Assembly: GCA_027028665.1 (NCBI GenBank)
Contig: JALVIU010000006.1
Coordinates: forward strand, 1 to 18,318
DNA from: Candidatus Atribacteria bacterium
GTDB lineage: Bacteria > Atribacterota > JALVIU01
Reading direction: 5' to 3'
Length of the DNA stretch: 18,318 nucleotides
The first letter of the stretch is position 1. Each line of letters begins with the position of its first letter. Positions 15,457-18,318 of the stretch are shown piece by piece. The translations under genes and the position numbers were made by a program. The notes under the pieces are model-generated. The model ran no database searches, was not told the DNA's origin, and saw nothing but the letters and a program-made list of their open reading frames with translations.

Positions 15457-18162
15457 TTAATATAAATTTTTTTTATTTTTTTCGAAAATGATTTTTTTTA
15501 GGTTTGAAGTAGCTATTTTATTAGAAGGATCGCGAGTAAGTACTTCTCTAAAAAATTTTTCTGCTTTTTCTAACTCACCTATCATCCCATAAAAAACACC
15601 AAGATCATTGTATATCCTGACATCATGAGGCTCTATCTTTAAGATCTCTTCAAAATAGGATATTGCCTCTTTAAAAAAACCAAGCCTTGCATATGAAAGG
15701 CCCAATTTACGCATAAGCTCAACATCATTAATATTTTTTCGTTTCAGGATCTCTTCCCAAATAGAAATGGCTTCTTGTAACTTATTTTGACCTTCGAGAA
15801 CTTCTGCAAGGGCACCCATAAGTTCTAAATCGTATTCATATACGATAAGTCCCTCTGCGTATATCCTTGCTGCCTCTTCTTTTTGGTTTAGTGTTTCAAA
15901 TATCTTTCCCATTAATATATAATATTCTTTCCCTAAGCCTTCTACATTTGTTATTCTTTCTATCTCTTTTAATGCATGCTCTATATCTCCCTCTGAAAAA
16001 TATATATCTGCAAGGTAAAAAAAAGACCTATTTAATAGATCCTCTTTTGTGCCTATCTTTTCTAACTTTTTAAAATATTCCTTTGCCTCTTTATACCGAT
16101 CCTGGATATAATATATATGTCCCAAACTAAAAAGCACCTCTTCACCTTCTCTAATCCTCAATGCCTCCCTATAGGCATCTTCTGCTTTTTTTAGTTTATC
16201 TAGTTGTAGATATGCATTTCCTAAGTTATTCCATGAATCATAATGAGAGGAATCTCTTTGAATAGATTTTCTAAAATATTCTATTGCCTTTCGAAAATCC
16301 TTTAATTTATAGTAAGACATTCCTATTAAAAAATCTATATTTTCCTTTTCTTGCTGTCTTATACTTACATTCTTAAAATTCTCTATAGCTTCCTCATATT
16401 TACCCATATTGAATTGGGTGGTGGCAAGATAATATTTATGATCAAAATCAGATATTTTTATATATGCAGGACTTTCTCTATCCACTCTTTTCTCTACATC
16501 TAAGAAGACCTTTTCTGCCTCCTTAAACCTTCCTAAGTAAAGTAGGGATCTCCCCCATATTTCATATGCAGATTCTATATCTTTATTTATCTTTATAGCC
16601 ATTTTTGCCATATTTATAGCCTTTTCAAACACCTTTTTATGATAATAAATAATAGAAAGATTAAGATATGCATAGGATAAATAGTTGGTCTCTGAGGGTG
16701 GAAATAGCGCTATAGCCCTTTTTAAAAACTTCTCTGCTTTTTCTATACTCCCTTTTCCGGCGATCCACTCCTCCATATATGTTCTACCTAAATAGGTAAG
16801 TATGATAGGGTTTTCTGGCTCATCCTTTAGTGCCTCTTCCAGGATTCGTTTATTTCTCTCTTTTTTCTCTTTAAGAAGTTCTGGATTCTCGTATCCTGTA
16901 TGATATATAGGTATATTTATTGTACCAACCTTACCCTTCAACCTATTTATAGAATAAAGTATTTGTTCATGAATCTTCCCTTCGAATCTTATCTCAGGGT
17001 GATTTCTAAAAATCCTTGTAAGGTAATTTACATCCCTTTTTTCAAATAATCCTCTCCTAAAGGAGAGTGTAGGCATTCTAAATGCCATATAATCTGTTCT
17101 TGTAAGAGTTTCTTTAAAATTGAGGAAATCTTTTTTATCCTTTTCTTCTATATAGTCATCTGCATCAAGCCAAAATATCCATGGATGTCTTGCATGTTTT
17201 ATAGATTCATTTCGTGCAAGGGAAAAATCATTTTGCCATTTAAAATAAAATATCTTTGCACCAAATGCCTCTGCTATTTGGGGTGTTCTATCATTTGAAC
17301 CTGTATCTACAACTATAATCTCATCTACCAAATCTCTTACTGATTCAAGGCACCTTCCAAGGTTTTTCTCTTCATCCTTTACAATCATACAAAGACTTAT
17401 TTTAGCATCTGGCTCTTTTTCTATTCCTTCCTTTTCTTCTTGATAAATTTTTACATCGATATTCTTTTCTCTTATCCTCTCTACATATTTTCTTATAGAT
17501 TTTCTATAGGAAAATCTGCTCTCTAAAAGACCTATTTCGTAAAGTAAGTGAGATCCTATAGAGAAGGCAATTACATCTTTGGTCTCTTTGTTTTCCACTA
17601 TCTTGAAATCCTGAGAAGGAGAGATTAATTTGGAAAGATACTTTTCTGTAAAGGATATAGGAGAAAATACTATGTTCCTTCCTTTTTTCTCAATAAGACC
17701 TTTATTTATAAGCTCTACAAGATCTTTTCCACCTATTAGCGGTATCTTATTTTTTTTACAAAAAGAAATGGTAATTGGAGATGGGTTTATAATGAGAAAA
17801 AAATAGTGACTATTTGAAGGCAAAAATCCTTTCTTTATTCTATATCTCCAAAAGTCTATAAGATCTTTTTTGTTCTTTGCATAAAAAAGAAAAGTATAGT
17901 TATAAGAGGGGGGGTATTTTATTTTTTCCAAAGTGATTATATTTTTTCTTATATCTAAATCTTTTTCCGCATATTTTTTAAGCTTTTGGATTATCCTATC
18001 TGCTATCTTTACATTTCCATATTTTAAATAGAGAAGAACAAGGGTATTTAAGATAAGCGGATCATATGGATCCTTTTTAAGCAAAGAAAAGACCTTCTCT
18101 TTTGCCTTTTCATATAAACCTACATTGATCTCACCTATTAAATTTATAATCCTTTTATCCAT
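15457..18162 (-). CDS. GT2 glycosyltransferase fused to a long TPR array, with an unassigned N-terminal region
   Basis: This is a 901-residue cytoplasmic protein. Residues 1-75 look like a TPR-type helical repeat, and about 90-240 match no family I can name. About 254-430 is a GT-A fold family 2 glycosyltransferase, beginning ISLCMIVKDEEKNLGRCLES, with DEIIVVDTGSND (Asp286) and the metal/nucleotide-sugar motif LDADDY (332-337). Residues 435-890 hold roughly a dozen TPRs, clearest around 500-690 and 755-885. Similar GT2-TPR proteins add sugars to peptides, proteins or cell-surface polymers, with TPRs holding the acceptor; the acceptor here is unknown. The ATG overlaps the stop of the upstream deacetylase (TAATG), and the ribosome binding site is weak, so translation is probably coupled. 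A run of seven C occurs in codons near residue 85 (17908-17914). Confidence 0.88.
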   Translation of the reverse strand: MDKRIINLIGEINVGLYEKAKEKVFSLLKKDPYDPLILNTLVLLYLKYGNVKIADRIIQKLKKYAEKDLDIRKNIITLEKIKYPPSYNYTFLFYAKNKKDLIDFWRYRIKKGFLPSNSHYFFLIINPSPITISFCKKNKIPLIGGKDLVELINKGLIEKKGRNIVFSPISFTEKYLSKLISPSQDFKIVENKETKDVIAFSIGSHLLYEIGLLESRFSYRKSIRKYVERIREKNIDVKIYQEEKEGIEKEPDAKISLCMIVKDEEKNLGRCLESVRDLVDEIIVVDTGSNDRTPQIAEAFGAKIFYFKWQNDFSLARNESIKHARHPWIFWLDADDYIEEKDKKDFLNFKETLTRTDYMAFRMPTLSFRRGLFEKRDVNYLTRIFRNHPEIRFEGKIHEQILYSINRLKGKVGTINIPIYHTGYENPELLKEKKERNKRILEEALKDEPENPIILTYLGRTYMEEWIAGKGSIEKAEKFLKRAIALFPPSETNYLSYAYLNLSIIYYHKKVFEKAINMAKMAIKINKDIESAYEIWGRSLLYLGRFKEAEKVFLDVEKRVDRESPAYIKISDFDHKYYLATTQFNMGKYEEAIENFKNVSIRQQEKENIDFLIGMSYYKLKDFRKAIEYFRKSIQRDSSHYDSWNNLGNAYLQLDKLKKAEDAYREALRIREGEEVLFSLGHIYYIQDRYKEAKEYFKKLEKIGTKEDLLNRSFFYLADIYFSEGDIEHALKEIERITNVEGLGKEYYILMGKIFETLNQKEEAARIYAEGLIVYEYDLELMGALAEVLEGQNKLQEAISIWEEILKRKNINDVELMRKLGLSYARLGFFKEAISYFEEILKIEPHDVRIYNDLGVFYGMIGELEKAEKFFREVLTRDPSNKIATSNLKKIIFEKNKKNLY

Positions 18163-18318
18163 TAGTCCAGAAGTTCAGATAGTGTTACAAGTTTATATCC
18201 CTTAGATTCTATATAATCTATAACATTGGGAAGGGCTTCTAGAGTTGTTTTATGATTTTCATGCATAAGGATAATGGCTCCATTTGTAAGGTGATTTTTT
18301 ATAATTTCCATTACCTTT
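18162..18318 (-). CDS. Polysaccharide deacetylase (NodB-type), C-terminal fragment
   Basis: Only the last 51 codons are inside the window. The product has the late NodB motif GAIILMHENHKTTLEALP (the histidine of LMHE matches the LxH catalytic motif), then the usual ending with GYKLVTLSELL. Such enzymes remove acetyl groups from peptidoglycan, chitin-like or exopolysaccharide sugars. The stop shares one base with the ATG of the glycosyltransferase/TPR gene, suggesting that the two act on the same envelope or polysaccharide process. Confidence 0.85.
   Translation of the reverse strand, partial: KVMEIIKNHLTNGAIILMHENHKTTLEALPNVIDYIESKGYKLVTLSELLD

Overview
The window is AT-rich, with heavy use of ATA (Ile) and AGA/AGG (Arg) codons. 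It is tightly packed, and every gene lies on the minus strand, so transcription runs from high to low coordinates. Ribosome binding sites are strong (AGGAGG type). The solute-binding proteins carry ordinary signal-peptidase-I leaders with no lipobox cysteine, which points to a cell with a periplasm. The arginine operon has a T-box leader, a device typical of Firmicutes and a few other phyla. Together these suggest an anaerobic, possibly thermophilic, diderm from a Firmicutes-adjacent lineage (for example Dictyoglomota, Synergistota or Atribacterota). This taxonomic guess is low confidence.

In order of transcription, the window opens at the right edge with the last 51 codons of a polysaccharide deacetylase. 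Its stop codon overlaps the start of a 901-residue protein that combines an unassigned N-terminal region, a GT2 glycosyltransferase domain and a long TPR array (15457-18162). A branched-chain amino acid (or related) ABC transport cluster follows. It has two tandem binding-protein genes, each with its own near-consensus promoter, then a 50-bp perfect palindrome, then permeases livH and livM and ATPases livG and livF. Next come a CBS-pair/ACT protein, a metallo-beta-lactamase-fold protein of the COG1237 type, and a third, divergent binding protein (6841-7968).

Twenty bases after that third binding-protein gene lies a new promoter, with TTGCAT and TATAAT boxes 17 bp apart. It drives a complete arginine-type T-box leader (specifier AGA, antiterminator with UGGCACC bulge, strong intrinsic terminator). 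This controls argC-argJ-argB-argD-argG, which together take N-acetylglutamate to argininosuccinate apart from the carbamoylation step. argF and argH are not in the window. Ribonuclease Z and the start of a PduX-like GHMP kinase continue in the same direction, with a 9-bp gap and an 11-bp overlap, so they are probably in the same transcript.

There are no tRNA or rRNA genes, insertion sequences, CRISPR arrays or other mobile elements. No gene-free stretch exceeds 300 bp. The longest (6568-6840) holds the T-box leader and its promoter, and the next (12945-13071) holds the palindrome.
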